The notes beneath the pieces were generated by a model, which had not been told where the DNA came from, did no database searches, and saw nothing but the letters and a program-made list of their open reading frames with translations. Of a DNA stretch of 61,435 bases, positions 25,005 through 34,241 are shown one piece after another (the first letter of the stretch is position 1; each line of letters begins with the position of its first letter). The DNA comes from Paludibacteraceae bacterium (lineage in GTDB: Bacteria; Bacteroidota; Bacteroidia; Bacteroidales; Paludibacteraceae). The stretch is taken from positions 1-61,435 of the forward strand of contig JAFPYI010000027.1 of the NCBI GenBank assembly GCA_017412245.1. Reading direction: 5' to 3'. A program made the position numbers and the translations under genes.

Positions 25005-26016
25005 GTAATGCATTAACAAGCATTCCGCAGGCCGCAAGTATATCCTCGCCGCGAGAACGACGAATAGTTGTCGTTATGCCGTGCTCCGTTAAATAATCAC
25101 GAAGCCAAACCATCTGATTCTCATTTGAAGAAGGAAATTCTCTATCCACACCTTCGTGAAAACGAATCAGGTTTATACGACAGTTAAGACCTTTTAGCAA
25201 TCGCAATAATTCCCGTGCATGACGCGGCGTAGAATTATTCGGCCAACAGATATATTCGAAACTGACACGCCTTTGATGTGTCCAGTCGTATTGATGAAGC
25301 AGTTCTACAATCTTTGAGATAGAGCACATCTTCTCCGCCGGCATTATCTCTGCACGCTCAGTCCCGAATGGATTATGAAGCGAAATCGCCAAATGACATT
25401 CACTCTCATCTAAGAATCGTTTCAAACCGGGCAAGACTCCTACAGAAGAGACAGTAATTCGTTTTGGGGACCATGCGCAACCATAATCAGCAGTCATAAT
25501 CTCCAATGCTCGCAACACATTATCGAGATTATCCATCGGCTCGCCTTCGCCCATCAAAACGATATTCGTCAAATCCGAAAAATAAAATATCTGATTGAGA
25601 ATATCTGCTGCCGTCAAATTGCCGTGAAAACCAAGTGTTCCCGTCATACAAAAACGGCAACCCATTTTGCATCCTGCTTGCGTAGAAACGCATAATGTAG
25701 CTCTGTCTTCTTCCGGAATATAAACACATTCAACAAACTGTTCTGTCTTCTTTGGACCGGAAGCGGAACATTCAAACAAATATTTGCGTGTCCCGTCTTG
25801 ACTGATTGCCTCACGAACAGGATTATGACGACCAACAATATATTGGGCTTTAAGCGCTTCACGTCCTTTCAGAGAGATATTCGTCATCTCGTCAAACGAA
25901 GAAACGCGACGAACATAAAGCCATTCAGCAATTTGTTTGCCGGAAAACTTTGGAAGACCGACACTAAGTGCTATCTCCTGCAGTTCTGATAATGTTTTAC
26001 CAAGAAGAACTTCCAC
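24997..26016 (-). CDS. rlmN: Dual-specificity 23S rRNA / tRNA adenine-C2 methyltransferase RlmN
   Basis: The 339-residue radical-SAM enzyme has the N-terminal accessory domain (FSGKQIAEWLYVR), the iron-sulfur motif CKMGCRFC near residue 117, LMGEGEPMDNLDNV and SLHNP. The C-terminal Cys of AACGML is the methyl-carrying residue. It methylates A2503 of 23S rRNA and A37 of some tRNAs. It is the last gene of the apparent eight-gene operon and starts one base after mscS. Confidence 0.96.
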   Translation of the reverse strand: MEVLLGKTLSELQEIALSVGLPKFSGKQIAEWLYVRRVSSFDEMTNISLKGREALKAQYIVGRHNPVREAISQDGTRKYLFECSASGPKKTEQFVECVYIPEEDRATLCVSTQAGCKMGCRFCMTGTLGFHGNLTAADILNQIFYFSDLTNIVLMGEGEPMDNLDNVLRALEIMTADYGCAWSPKRITVSSVGVLPGLKRFLDESECHLAISLHNPFGTERAEIMPAEKMCSISKIVELLHQYDWTHQRRVSFEYICWPNNSTPRHARELLRLLKGLNCRINLIRFHEGVDREFPSSNENQMVWLRDYLTEHGITTTIRRSRGEDILAACGMLVNALQK

Positions 26017-26017
26017 T

Positions 26018-27046
26018 TTACACTTCTTCGTCTGTACTCTTCACTAACTCCACATGAGGATAAGCGAAAGTGAAACCTTGTGGCGGCAGTTCAGTATAGA
26101 AACGTTCCTGTATTGCAAAGAGGACATCCCAATAGTCATCGTTTTTCACCCACGCGCGAACTAAAAAAGTGATATCACTACTATTGAGAGATTTAAGCCC
26201 CACAAATGGTTCTGGGATGGCATCCAGTTGATAATTGACCGTATTGAGTTGATAATTGGAAATCTTCAACTGCTTGTAGAGTTTCTTCATATCCGTGTCC
26301 GCTTGTAGAATGCGCTCATCGCTATCAAGAATAGCACGAATAGCTTGTTTGCACTTTGTTGCATCCACACCATACGACACACTCACTTCCCATTCCACAC
26401 GACGCAATGGTCGTCCGCTGTAATTATCAATCGCACCATTGGACAAAGCGCCGTTAGGAAGAATCACCACGCGATTGTCAGGCGTCAGAATTTTCGTAGC
26501 CGTGATATTCACTTCTACCACTCGTCCCTTAAAACCTTGCGCCTCAATGAAATCTCCGGCTTTGAATGGTTTGAATGCCAAAAGCATGATGCCTCCTGCA
26601 AAATTCTGCACAGTACCGCTCAAGGCCATACCGATTGCCAATCCGCCGGCTGCCAAAAGAGCCGCTAAAGAAGTTGTATCAATTCCTAACGTACTGACAG
26701 CAATAACAATCAATAATATCGTTAGCGAAATAGAAGTAAATGAAGTAACAAACGAAGCAATCGTAGGTTCAACCTTACGACGAATGTACATACGTTTCAG
26801 TCCTCTCTTCACCCATCCTATCAGCCATAAACCAATGATATAAATGAGTAAAGCGGCAAGCACTTTAAGACCAAAATGCAACATCGTCTCACCCACCTCA
26901 TGCCAAAATCCCTGTGGATCGGTTTGTGCATATTCTATCATTTGACGCGCACCCTGCTTGATAGAATCAGGAGGTATCACAGGCGTTTGTTGCGATTGAG
27001 CAGCGGCTGCCAAAGTCATATTTGAGAGGTCATCTAAAAATACCAT
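26018..27046 (-). CDS. mscS: Small-conductance mechanosensitive channel, MscS family
   Basis: The 342-residue protein has an N-terminal helix, two or three membrane helices and the pore helix LAALLAAGGLAIGMALSGTV. The beta domain follows (FKAGDFIEAQGFKGRVVEVN, TPDNRVVILPNGALSNGAI). It opens under membrane tension to release solutes. After KKLYKQLK the protein carries ISNYQLNTVNYQLD, encoded by a 12-bp sequence repeated at 21-bp spacing (26226-26258); this looks like an in-frame repeat insertion in the C-terminal domain. It lies 2 bases after the DUF4293 gene. Confidence 0.93.
   Translation of the reverse strand: MVFLDDLSNMTLAAAAQSQQTPVIPPDSIKQGARQMIEYAQTDPQGFWHEVGETMLHFGLKVLAALLIYIIGLWLIGWVKRGLKRMYIRRKVEPTIASFVTSFTSISLTILLIVIAVSTLGIDTTSLAALLAAGGLAIGMALSGTVQNFAGGIMLLAFKPFKAGDFIEAQGFKGRVVEVNITATKILTPDNRVVILPNGALSNGAIDNYSGRPLRRVEWEVSVSYGVDATKCKQAIRAILDSDERILQADTDMKKLYKQLKISNYQLNTVNYQLDAIPEPFVGLKSLNSSDITFLVRAWVKNDDYWDVLFAIQERFYTELPPQGFTFAYPHVELVKSTDEEV
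26226..26258. repeat. Repeat insertion inside mscS
   Basis: AGTTGATAATTG occurs twice, 21 bp apart, giving the peptide repeat NYQLN/NYQLD within the channel's C-terminal domain. Confidence 0.7.
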
Positions 27047-27048
27047 AG

Positions 27049-27507
27049 TTAACGAATTCTATCTGCTGCGCGTACAAGTGCCTCGTCTTTGAGAATACGA
27101 CGCGTAGCCATAATGGTTAATACAAGACATACCAACGGGATACAAGCCCAAGGCAGAATATGCCAATCAGTACCTAATGCTAAACGTGCCTGCCAGATAT
27201 AAATAGCCAAAACACCATAATATCCCAGACATAACATCGCTAAGAAAATATTCAAACGCGCTTGCAAAAGACGCTTTTTGTACAAAAAGATATCTATTAA
27301 AGCCAGCAAAGGAATAAGTCCTGTGGCAACCAATAATCCCCATAGTCCGGCAATCGGAGCTTGCAGAAATTGAGCAGCCACCAAATCATATACTTCAAGC
27401 GTGGTCGCTTCAACCGGAGAAACCAATTGCAACACCGGCACAAAACATAACGTGACACCTAAAGCCACTATCAATAACAAATAAACAGTTTGAATACGTT
27501 GTATCAT
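27049..27507 (-). CDS. DUF4293 family membrane protein
   Basis: The 152-residue protein begins MIQRIQTVYLLL and has four hydrophobic segments with a conserved IPLLALIDIFLYKKRLLQARL loop, which is the DUF4293 family pattern of Bacteroidetes. Function is unknown; it is an inner-membrane protein. It sits 16 bases after the acetyltransferase and 2 bases before mscS. Confidence 0.85.
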   Translation of the reverse strand: MIQRIQTVYLLLIVALGVTLCFVPVLQLVSPVEATTLEVYDLVAAQFLQAPIAGLWGLLVATGLIPLLALIDIFLYKKRLLQARLNIFLAMLCLGYYGVLAIYIWQARLALGTDWHILPWACIPLVCLVLTIMATRRILKDEALVRAADRIR

Positions 27508-27523
27508 TTTCTATCTTTTATTT

Positions 27524-28039
27524 TCAATCTTGCATAGCTTCTTGCAAAGAAGCACATTTATCTCCATGACGGTTAACCCAACCTATCTGTCGTGCAGGAT
27601 TACCGGCCATTAGTGCAAAAGCCGGAACATCTTTTGTCACTACTGCTCCTGCACCAATCATACAATATTCGCCCAATGTATGACCGCAAACAATAGTAGC
27701 GTTTGCGCCAACGGAAACACCACGTTTGAGAATAGTCTCACGATATTCATCCTTACGACAAACGGCTGCACGAGGATTTAATACATTGGTAAAAACCATA
27801 CTCGGACCAAGAAAAACATCATCCTCGCAACGAACGCCTGTATAAACCGACACATTATTTTGAATCTTACAGTTTCTGCCCAATACTACGTTTGGAGAAA
27901 TAACTACATTTTGACCGATATTGCAATCCTCTCCGATAACACAACCGCTCATAATATGACAAAAATGCCATATTTTAGTTCCTTTGCCTATCGTACAATT
28001 CTCGTCCACGTAAGACGACTCGTGCTTAAAATAATCCAT
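27524..28039 (-). CDS. Left-handed beta-helix N-acetyltransferase (WbpD/WlbB-like)
   Basis: The 171-residue protein is made of hexapeptide repeats from the start (YVDENCTIGKGTKIWHFCHIM, CVIGEDCNIGQNVVI). It has NPRAA and GVSVGANATIVCGHTLGEYCMIGAGAVVTKDVPAFALMAGNPARQIGWV, the pattern of UDP-3-amino-glucuronate N-acetyltransferases that make the rare sugar of some O-antigens. It overlaps rseP by one base. No other genes of that sugar pathway lie in the window, so the exact substrate is inferred. Confidence 0.85.
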   Translation of the reverse strand: MDYFKHESSYVDENCTIGKGTKIWHFCHIMSGCVIGEDCNIGQNVVISPNVVLGRNCKIQNNVSVYTGVRCEDDVFLGPSMVFTNVLNPRAAVCRKDEYRETILKRGVSVGANATIVCGHTLGEYCMIGAGAVVTKDVPAFALMAGNPARQIGWVNRHGDKCASLQEAMQD

Positions 28040-29469
28040 TAGAAGAATAACTTAAATATATCGTTTCCGTTCGCGAAAATCAATAAAGCAATCAGCACCC
28101 AAAAACCAATTTCATTAGCTATCTCCAAGAAACGGTCAGATGGCTTGCGACGTGTAATCATTTCTACCAAAAGGAATAGTATGTATCCTCCATCCAATGC
28201 CGGTATAGGCAGAAAGTTCATGAACGCTAAAATAACACTAAGGAAAGCAGTCATATGCCAAAATGCGTACCAACTCCATGTACTGGGGAACATGCCTCCA
28301 ATAGCTCCAAATCCGCCCAACGATTGAGCTCCTTCCTTGGTAAATACAAGGCGGAACTGCTTAACATACATAGCCAGAATATTCCATCCATACTTAATAC
28401 CGGCAGGAATAGCTTGCCAGAAATTATAATCTGTATGTTCGAACTCGAAGATATTCCATTTCATAGCCACACCGATAAGTGCTTGGTCTCCGATAAAGAG
28501 ATGCGCTTTCTGCAATTCGCCGCCACGGTAAAAATCAAGGGTAATCGAATCGCACGGATGCTTTTGTAATTCTTCTGTCATAAGAATATTACAGGGTGTG
28601 GAAACACCATTGACGGCAACAATACTATCTCCTTTTTGCATTCCGGCAAGCGCAGCAGCATTATCCGGGAAAACAGAGTCTATGACGCAAGGAATCCATT
28701 CTGCCACTAAGACAAAACGACGTTTGTTGTAGTTCTTGTCTGCACGTTTCTTTTCGCGTTCGTTCTTATCAAAAGCATTTTGCATGGCTAAGTAACGTGT
28801 TCCTAAATCTTCAGACATCTGCAGGGCCAATGTGTCTGTGCCACGCAAAACAACCACATCGCGTTTGCCTTCAATAATAATCGATTGAATAACAGCACTC
28901 AAATCTTCTGGTTCTTCACCATTGATAGTCAGAATTTTGTCTTGCTGCTCAAACCCTTCTTGCTGCAGTATCTCGGAATAATATAAACCGTTGGTCACAT
29001 TACGGAGTGGTAATGTATCTTGTCCCCAATGCCAGAGAAGCATAGTAAAAATCACCAAAGCTCCAATAAAGTTAACAAGAATACCGCCAAGAATGATTAA
29101 CAATCTTTGCCATGCAGGTTTGGAACGGAATTCCCATTCTTGAGGTTCTTTTGCCAAATCATCTTTTGAGTGTGTCTCATCTACCATTCCGGCAATGGCA
29201 CAATAACCGCCAAAAGGCAACCAACCGATGCCCCACTCTGTTTGTTCCGGATGCTGATTCCATTCTTCATCATCATTTTTCGCAAAGAACTTAACATGCC
29301 ACTTGCCGTCAAATTTCTTTACACGCAGAATGCTGAATTTGGGATTGAAGAACATATAAAATTTCTCAACACGCACCTTAAAAATGCGAGCGAAAGTAAA
29401 GTGTCCCAACTCGTGTATCAGTACAAGAAATGAGAGAGCTAATATCAATTGTAATGCTTGTATCATCAA
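28039..29469 (-). CDS. rseP: Site-2 intramembrane zinc protease RseP
   Basis: The 476-residue protein has the zinc motif HELGH at residues 19-23 in the first membrane helix, a PDZ region (PDNAAALAGMQKGDSIVAVNG) and the second catalytic motif LPIPALDGGYILF in the C-terminal helices. It cleaves membrane-spanning anti-sigma factors and signal-peptide remnants. It follows dxr by 14 bases; dxr-rseP is a common neighbour pair in bacteria. Confidence 0.95.
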   Translation of the reverse strand: MMIQALQLILALSFLVLIHELGHFTFARIFKVRVEKFYMFFNPKFSILRVKKFDGKWHVKFFAKNDDEEWNQHPEQTEWGIGWLPFGGYCAIAGMVDETHSKDDLAKEPQEWEFRSKPAWQRLLIILGGILVNFIGALVIFTMLLWHWGQDTLPLRNVTNGLYYSEILQQEGFEQQDKILTINGEEPEDLSAVIQSIIIEGKRDVVVLRGTDTLALQMSEDLGTRYLAMQNAFDKNEREKKRADKNYNKRRFVLVAEWIPCVIDSVFPDNAAALAGMQKGDSIVAVNGVSTPCNILMTEELQKHPCDSITLDFYRGGELQKAHLFIGDQALIGVAMKWNIFEFEHTDYNFWQAIPAGIKYGWNILAMYVKQFRLVFTKEGAQSLGGFGAIGGMFPSTWSWYAFWHMTAFLSVILAFMNFLPIPALDGGYILFLLVEMITRRKPSDRFLEIANEIGFWVLIALLIFANGNDIFKLFF

Positions 29470-29483
29470 CTTATTTTAATTTA

Positions 29484-30647
29484 TCATTTATTGTTATTTA
29501 CCATTTGTTCTGCTATTCGGCGTGCCTCAGCATCCGTAGCCACATAATCTTCGTAGGTCGGCTTAGTTACAAATGCTGTCTTCTCCATCGTTTGACCGAT
29601 TATTTCTGACATTTGCAGAAAACCGCAACGTCCCTCTCTAAAGGCCAAATTAACTACTTCGTTCGCTGCATTAAGTACGCACGGCATATTTCCTCCACGA
29701 TGCATTGCCTCGTAAGCAAGACTTAAATTCGGGAATCGTTTCAAATCCGGTTCCTCAAAGGTAAGATCCTTGAGAGCAAAAAGATCTGCTCGCGGGAAAT
29801 CACTGTTAAGACGCTCCGGGAACGAAAGAGCATACTGAATCGGAAGTCGCATATCCGGTGCGCCTAATTGAGCTTTAATAGCACCATCTGTAAACTGTAT
29901 GGCAGAATGAACTATCGATTGAGGATGAACTAACACCTGTATTTTTTCTACAGGCACTCCGAATAACCATTTCGCTTCGATAACCTCAAATCCTTTATTC
30001 ATCATAGATGCGGAATCAATAGTTATCTTAGCGCCCATTTCCCAATTCGGATGACGCAAAGCATCTTTGGCCGTTACATGCTGCATCTGTTCGAGTGTGA
30101 ACGCGCGAAAAGGTCCTCCACTAGCAGTTAGAAGAATTTTCTCTATCTCGTTTTGCTCTTCACCGACAAGACTTTGGAATATCGCGCTGTGCTCACTATC
30201 TACAGGAAGAATCGGAGCATGATATTGTTGTGCAAGATTACAAATTATTTCTCCGGCAACGACAAGCGTCTCTTTATTTGCCAAAGCAATTGTTTTTCCT
30301 GCTTTGATGGCTTCCATTGTCGGTTTAAGTCCGGCATAACCGACCATTGCTGCAACAACCACATCAATACTTGGCAGTGTTACCATTTGTGCAATGGCCT
30401 CTGCGCCTGCCCACACTTTGATTGGCAAATCAGCCAAAGCCTCCTTGAGTGCAGGATAATATGCCTCATCAGCAATACAAACCACTTCGGGTTTGAAAAG
30501 ACGAGCCTGTTCTATCAGTTTATCTACACTGCGATGAGCACTGATAGCATACACTTCATAACGCTCGGGATGAGCGGCTATGACGTCCAAGGTCTGCGTG
30601 CCAATTGAACCGGTACTACCTAATATTGCTATTTTTTTTACTTCCAA
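29484..30647 (-). CDS. dxr: 1-deoxy-D-xylulose 5-phosphate reductoisomerase
   Basis: The 387-residue enzyme has the NADPH loop GSTGSIGTQTLDV (residues 10-22), LANKETLVVAG, PVDSEHSAIFQ (metal/substrate site), ASGGPFR and HPNWEMGAKITIDSASMMNKGFE split over the active site. It makes 2-C-methyl-erythritol 4-phosphate in the MEP isoprenoid pathway. Third gene of the fumarase operon, 13 bases after the LytM-like gene. Confidence 0.97.
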   Translation of the reverse strand: MEVKKIAILGSTGSIGTQTLDVIAAHPERYEVYAISAHRSVDKLIEQARLFKPEVVCIADEAYYPALKEALADLPIKVWAGAEAIAQMVTLPSIDVVVAAMVGYAGLKPTMEAIKAGKTIALANKETLVVAGEIICNLAQQYHAPILPVDSEHSAIFQSLVGEEQNEIEKILLTASGGPFRAFTLEQMQHVTAKDALRHPNWEMGAKITIDSASMMNKGFEVIEAKWLFGVPVEKIQVLVHPQSIVHSAIQFTDGAIKAQLGAPDMRLPIQYALSFPERLNSDFPRADLFALKDLTFEEPDLKRFPNLSLAYEAMHRGGNMPCVLNAANEVVNLAFREGRCGFLQMSEIIGQTMEKTAFVTKPTYEDYVATDAEARRIAEQMVNNNK

Positions 30648-30660
30648 AACCGAGTGCTAA

Positions 30661-31497
30661 TTAAAATACAATTACTTCTTCAGGATTCATCGGTTTTCCG
30701 CCTTTCCACAATTCGAAAAGAAGGTCATGCTCACCCGTCATAAGTCCCAAAGTCTCACCTGCTGCCACTTCTGTTCCTACTGGTTTCAACACAACTCCAA
30801 CTTGGCGGTAAATACTGATGTATTGTGCGTGCTGAACAACTATAGTATACGTATTATTCCAACCCTGTTCCGCTGATACCACAGTACCACGGAGAACAGA
30901 AAGAACATTCTCATTGTTCGCCACTCGTACATGAATTGCAAATTCACGATGGTCAACTTGTGCATGTTGAACGATGGCACCTCTTACAGGACGGAAAAAC
31001 TGCTGAACACTACGAGTCGGTTGATTCTCAAAGAGCAATAACTGATCTCTTTCTTTCTGTTCATACTGTGCCAAAAACTCTTCCGTTGCCGCATCTCGTG
31101 TTTCAAGCAATTGAATACCTTGCACGATTTGTATACTGTCCAACGGTTGAACACTGTCACTCTGTATATCTCCGGCTGTCAATTGTTTGATGACATCCAG
31201 ATATTGACGTTGGAGCGTAAGTGAAGCTTGCAAAGAGTCCACACGAGCGGATTCTTGAACGAGTTGCTGACGAATACTTTCACTGTATCCCGGAAGGATA
31301 TTTCGTATCGGAGTGTAAACAATCAGCACAGACAAAAGAACAATAAGCAATACAAAAAGAAGTGTGAGCATACTGAATGTACCCAGTCCGCTCATACGCA
31401 CATGAAACACCTCACGCAATGTGATATCGTCCAGCATTGCCAGACGATACTTGCGTTTCATCCGCGCCCACCAACTCTCTTTTTCTCTTGCTACCAT
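30661..31497 (-). CDS. LytM/M23-like membrane protein, probably non-catalytic
   Basis: The 278-residue protein has a cytoplasmic N-terminus, one membrane helix (about 38-62), a coiled-coil-like stretch and a C-terminal beta domain that follows the M23 fold (VLRGTVVSAEQG, YTIVVQHAQYISIYRQV, VAAGETLGL, LLFELWKGGKPMNPEEVI). The zinc ligands HxxxD and HxH of active M23 enzymes are replaced (FELW for HLHFEI), so it is likely an activator or scaffold, as EnvC and NlpD are. It is coupled to fumarase by a one-base overlap (TAATG). Confidence 0.82.
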   Translation of the reverse strand: MVAREKESWWARMKRKYRLAMLDDITLREVFHVRMSGLGTFSMLTLLFVLLIVLLSVLIVYTPIRNILPGYSESIRQQLVQESARVDSLQASLTLQRQYLDVIKQLTAGDIQSDSVQPLDSIQIVQGIQLLETRDAATEEFLAQYEQKERDQLLLFENQPTRSVQQFFRPVRGAIVQHAQVDHREFAIHVRVANNENVLSVLRGTVVSAEQGWNNTYTIVVQHAQYISIYRQVGVVLKPVGTEVAAGETLGLMTGEHDLLFELWKGGKPMNPEEVIVF

Positions 31498-33134
31498 TAT
31501 AAAATCTTACAGCCTGTACAAGGTTTCAGTTGTTTGAAAAAGTCATTCCCCTTATCGTCCACTAAGATGAATGCAGGGAAATCTTCTACTTCAATCTTCC
31601 AAATTGCCTCCATGCCCAACTCAGGATACTCTACGCACTCAATTGACTTAATATTGTTTTGCGCGAGAATCGCAGCAGGGCCACCAATAGAACCAAGATA
31701 GAAACCTCCGTGTTTTTGACATGCATTGGTCACATCGATTGAACGATTACCTTTTGCCAACATGATGAGACTTCCGCCGTGCTCTTGGAACTCATCTACA
31801 TATGGATCCATACGTCCTGCTGTCGTCGGTCCCATGGAACCGCACGCCATACCTGCAGGAGTCTTGGCAGGACCGGCATAATAGATTGGATGATTCTTCA
31901 AATATTCCGGCATAGGTTCACCTGCATCCAAACGGGCTTTAATCTTCGCGTGTGCGATATCTCGTCCCACAATTATCGTGCCGTTCAGGCTTAAACGAGT
32001 ACCAATAGGATATTTTGTCAGAATAGCACAAACATCTTTCATCGGTTGATTGAGGTCAATACGTACTGCATCGCCTTCTCCGGTCTGACGCAATTCTTCT
32101 GGAATAAGCGAAGCAGGATTATTATCTAATTTCTCAATCCAAATACCGTCTTTGTTGATTTTGCATTTGATATTACGGTCCGCAGAACAACTTACACCAA
32201 GACCAATTGGACACGAAGCTCCGTGACGCGGAAGACGTACTACACGTACATCATGCGCCATATATTTTCCTCCGAACTGAGCACCCAAACCAATCTTGTA
32301 TGCTTCTTGCAGCAGTTGTTTCTCTAATTCAACATCACGGAAAGCACGTCCTGTCTCATCGCCGGTCGTTGGCAGACTGTCATAGTAATGCGTCGATGCC
32401 AATTTGACAGTCAGAAGGTTTTTCTCTGCCGATGTGCCGCCAATCACAAATGCAATGTGATAAGGAGGACAAGCTGCTGTTCCAAGACTCTTCATCTTCT
32501 CCACAAGGAAAGGAATAAGTGTTCCGGGATTTTGAATACGCGCTTTCGTCTCCTGATAAAGATAGGTCTTATTGGCACTTCCGCCACCTTTGGTTACACA
32601 CAAGAAACGATATTCTGCACCGTGTGTAGCTTCGATATCGATTTGTGCCGGCAGATTGCATTTAGTATTCACCTCGTCATACATGTTCAACGGTGCATTC
32701 TGAGAATAACGCAGATTGCACTCTGTATAGGTATTGAACACACCACGACTAAGTGCTTCTTCATCATCAAATCCTGTCCATACTTGTTGACCTTTCTCGC
32801 CATGAACGATAGCGGTTCCCGTATCTTGACACAAAGGCAATTGTCCTTTGCACGCTACTTCTGCATTGCGCAGAAAAGTCAATGCTACATACTTGTCATT
32901 GTCACTTGCTTCCGGGTCGCGAAGAATCTTTGCTACCTGTTCGTTATGAGAACGACGAAGCATAAAACTGACATCATGAAAAGCCTGTTGGGCCATAAGA
33001 GTCAACGCCTCAGGTTGAACTTTCAATATCTTATGTCCTTCAAACTCCCCTTCGGACACATAGTCCTTGGTTAACAAATAGTACTCTGTTTTGTCTTCTC
33101 CGAGTTGAAACATCGGAGCATACTTAAATTCCAT
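31497..33134 (-). CDS. fumA: Fumarate hydratase, class I (4Fe-4S)
   Basis: The 545-residue single-chain enzyme shows class I fumarase landmarks: [50 protein letters not shown] and [16 protein letters not shown]; the conserved cysteines bind the 4Fe-4S cluster. It interconverts fumarate and malate, in Bacteroidales mainly for fumarate respiration and succinate formation. It heads an eight-gene operon ending at rlmN. A canonical promoter and a 25-bp near-perfect palindrome lie just upstream. Confidence 0.96.
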   Translation of the reverse strand: MEFKYAPMFQLGEDKTEYYLLTKDYVSEGEFEGHKILKVQPEALTLMAQQAFHDVSFMLRRSHNEQVAKILRDPEASDNDKYVALTFLRNAEVACKGQLPLCQDTGTAIVHGEKGQQVWTGFDDEEALSRGVFNTYTECNLRYSQNAPLNMYDEVNTKCNLPAQIDIEATHGAEYRFLCVTKGGGSANKTYLYQETKARIQNPGTLIPFLVEKMKSLGTAACPPYHIAFVIGGTSAEKNLLTVKLASTHYYDSLPTTGDETGRAFRDVELEKQLLQEAYKIGLGAQFGGKYMAHDVRVVRLPRHGASCPIGLGVSCSADRNIKCKINKDGIWIEKLDNNPASLIPEELRQTGEGDAVRIDLNQPMKDVCAILTKYPIGTRLSLNGTIIVGRDIAHAKIKARLDAGEPMPEYLKNHPIYYAGPAKTPAGMACGSMGPTTAGRMDPYVDEFQEHGGSLIMLAKGNRSIDVTNACQKHGGFYLGSIGGPAAILAQNNIKSIECVEYPELGMEAIWKIEVEDFPAFILVDDKGNDFFKQLKPCTGCKIL

Positions 33135-33153
33135 AATATTGTGTATTAAATTG

Positions 33154-33178
33154 TTTGCAAGCCGTTAACGGCTGCAAA
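33154..33178. promoter_or_regulatory. Palindrome overlapping the fumarase promoter (candidate operator)
   Basis: TTTGCAAGCCGTT and AACGGCTGCAAA are inverted repeats differing by one base insertion; the core GCCGTTAACGGC is perfect. It overlaps the -7 element and the expected transcription start. Confidence 0.5.
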
Positions 33179-33206
33179 GGTACAAAAAAAAATCCGACTA
33201 TACAAA
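33175..33206 (-). promoter_or_regulatory. Promoter of the fumarase operon
   Basis: TTTG (33206-33203), 20-bp spacer, TACCTTTG (33182-33175) on the minus strand. Confidence 0.85.
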
Positions 33207-33241
33207 AAAAATACATATTTTTGAAAAATGTTGTGCAAAAA

Positions 33242-33273
33242 TTTGGTCATCTCAAAAAAAAGCAGTACCTTTG
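33242..33273 (+). promoter_or_regulatory. Promoter of tRNA-Lys
   Basis: TTTG, 20-bp spacer and TACCTTTG; the tRNA begins 21 bases after the -7 element. Confidence 0.85.
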
Positions 33274-33294
33274 CACCCGCTTTTTGAAAAGTAT

Positions 33295-33367
33295 GTCTTC
33301 CTAGCTCAGTTGGTAGAGCAACTGACTCTTAATCAGTGGGTCGAGGGTTCGAGCCCCTCGGAGGACA
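33295..33367 (+). tRNA. tRNA-Lys (anticodon CTT)
   Basis: A complete 73-base cloverleaf: acceptor GTCTTCC/GGAGGAC (one T-G pair) with discriminator A, D-arm GCTCAGTTGGTAGAGC, anticodon stem ACTGA/TCAGT with loop CTCTTAA (anticodon CTT at 33328-33330) and T-arm GAGGG-TTCGAGC-CCCTC. CCA is not encoded. It is the only tRNA seen and is followed at once by a terminator. Confidence 0.98.
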
Positions 33368-33370
33368 CAG

Positions 33371-33400
33371 AGACACCTTGCGAAAGGTGTCTTTTCTTTT
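33371..33400 (+). terminator. Terminator of tRNA-Lys
   Basis: AGACACCTT and AAGGTGTCT pair (9 bp, GCGA loop) and run into TTTCTTTT. Confidence 0.85.
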
Positions 33401-33426
33401 GTACAATTTTTCGATTCTTGATCGGG

Positions 33427-33480
33427 GTTTTAACGTGGTTTCCCTATAGTTTTAACGTGGTTTCAATAGAGTTAGTAGCC
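33427..33480. repeat. 11-bp-period array behind tRNA-Lys
   Basis: GTTTTAACGTG, GTTTCCCTATA, GTTTTAACGTG, GTTTCAATAGA and GTTAGTAGCC follow in 11-bp steps, so a 22-bp unit is repeated and each half starts with GTT. It lies between the tRNA terminator and the 3' end of the MurU-like gene. Confidence 0.75.
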
Positions 33481-33491
33481 ATTCCTAAACT

Positions 33492-34241
33492 CTACTCGAG
33501 ATTTTCAGCAAATCGTTCCGCTTCTTCGATTTGGTCAATCTTCCCCACATCCATCATTCGATAGTTTTCCGGAACGTAGCAACAGAGCGTTTCTGCCTCA
33601 CAAAGAGAAAGATACAAATCTATAAGACTGAATTTTTCGCCTTTGGTCGCTACCACACTACCCATTTTCTCCAAGATGCGCGGACTGAGAATCTGCATAC
33701 CGGAAAAAGCCAATCGTGTCAGATTTTCTACGCCCTGAAGGGAAGAAGGCTTTATTTCACCGGTACTGATGTTTGTCCAACCGCAAAGACGGCCATCGTT
33801 ATCAAACAGCAAATATCTTTGTGTCGGTCTGTCTGAAGCCACCAATACTCCCAATGCCTGCGGATCATACGCCCCGACAAATGCCTTCAAATCAATATTA
33901 CTCAATATATCCACATTGCAGGCCAAAACAGGCTCATTCCTTTTCAAAATACCGTCCAAAAAGGCTTTTCTAAGTCCTCCGCCCGTTTCTAGCAGACAAT
34001 CTCTTTCATCACTCACTTGTACATTGCATCCCCATCCGTCGTTGCGGCGAATAGTGTCTATAATCATATCGGGAAAATGGTGCACATTTACCACAATATC
34101 GGTTATTCCTGCCTCACGCAAACGTTCTATTTGCCATTGGAGCAAGGATTTGCCGGCTAAAGGAACCAATGCTTTTGGAATGCTGTCGGTTATAGGTTTT
34201 AGTCTTGTTCCCAATCCTGCTGAGAAAATCAAAGCTTGCAT
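33492..34241 (-). CDS. murU: Sugar-1-phosphate nucleotidyltransferase, MurU-like
   Basis: The 249-residue protein begins with the nucleotidyltransferase signature (FSAGLGTRLKPITDSIPKALVPLAG) and includes VNVHHFPDMI and NVDILSNIDL (metal site), matching MurNAc-1-phosphate uridylyltransferases. With the adjoining AmgK-like kinase it would form the AmgK-MurU route that recycles N-acetylmuramic acid to UDP-MurNAc without de novo synthesis. It overlaps the RapZ-domain gene by 13 bases on the same strand. Substrate is inferred from the neighbours. Confidence 0.82.
   Translation of the reverse strand: MQALIFSAGLGTRLKPITDSIPKALVPLAGKSLLQWQIERLREAGITDIVVNVHHFPDMIIDTIRRNDGWGCNVQVSDERDCLLETGGGLRKAFLDGILKRNEPVLACNVDILSNIDLKAFVGAYDPQALGVLVASDRPTQRYLLFDNDGRLCGWTNISTGEIKPSSLQGVENLTRLAFSGMQILSPRILEKMGSVVATKGEKFSLIDLYLSLCEAETLCCYVPENYRMMDVGKIDQIEEAERFAENLE

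Noticed and set aside
33295-33480. Genomic island inserted at tRNA-Lys
   Set aside because: No integrase and no duplicated tRNA 3' end is visible; the flanking genes are ordinary chromosomal ones.
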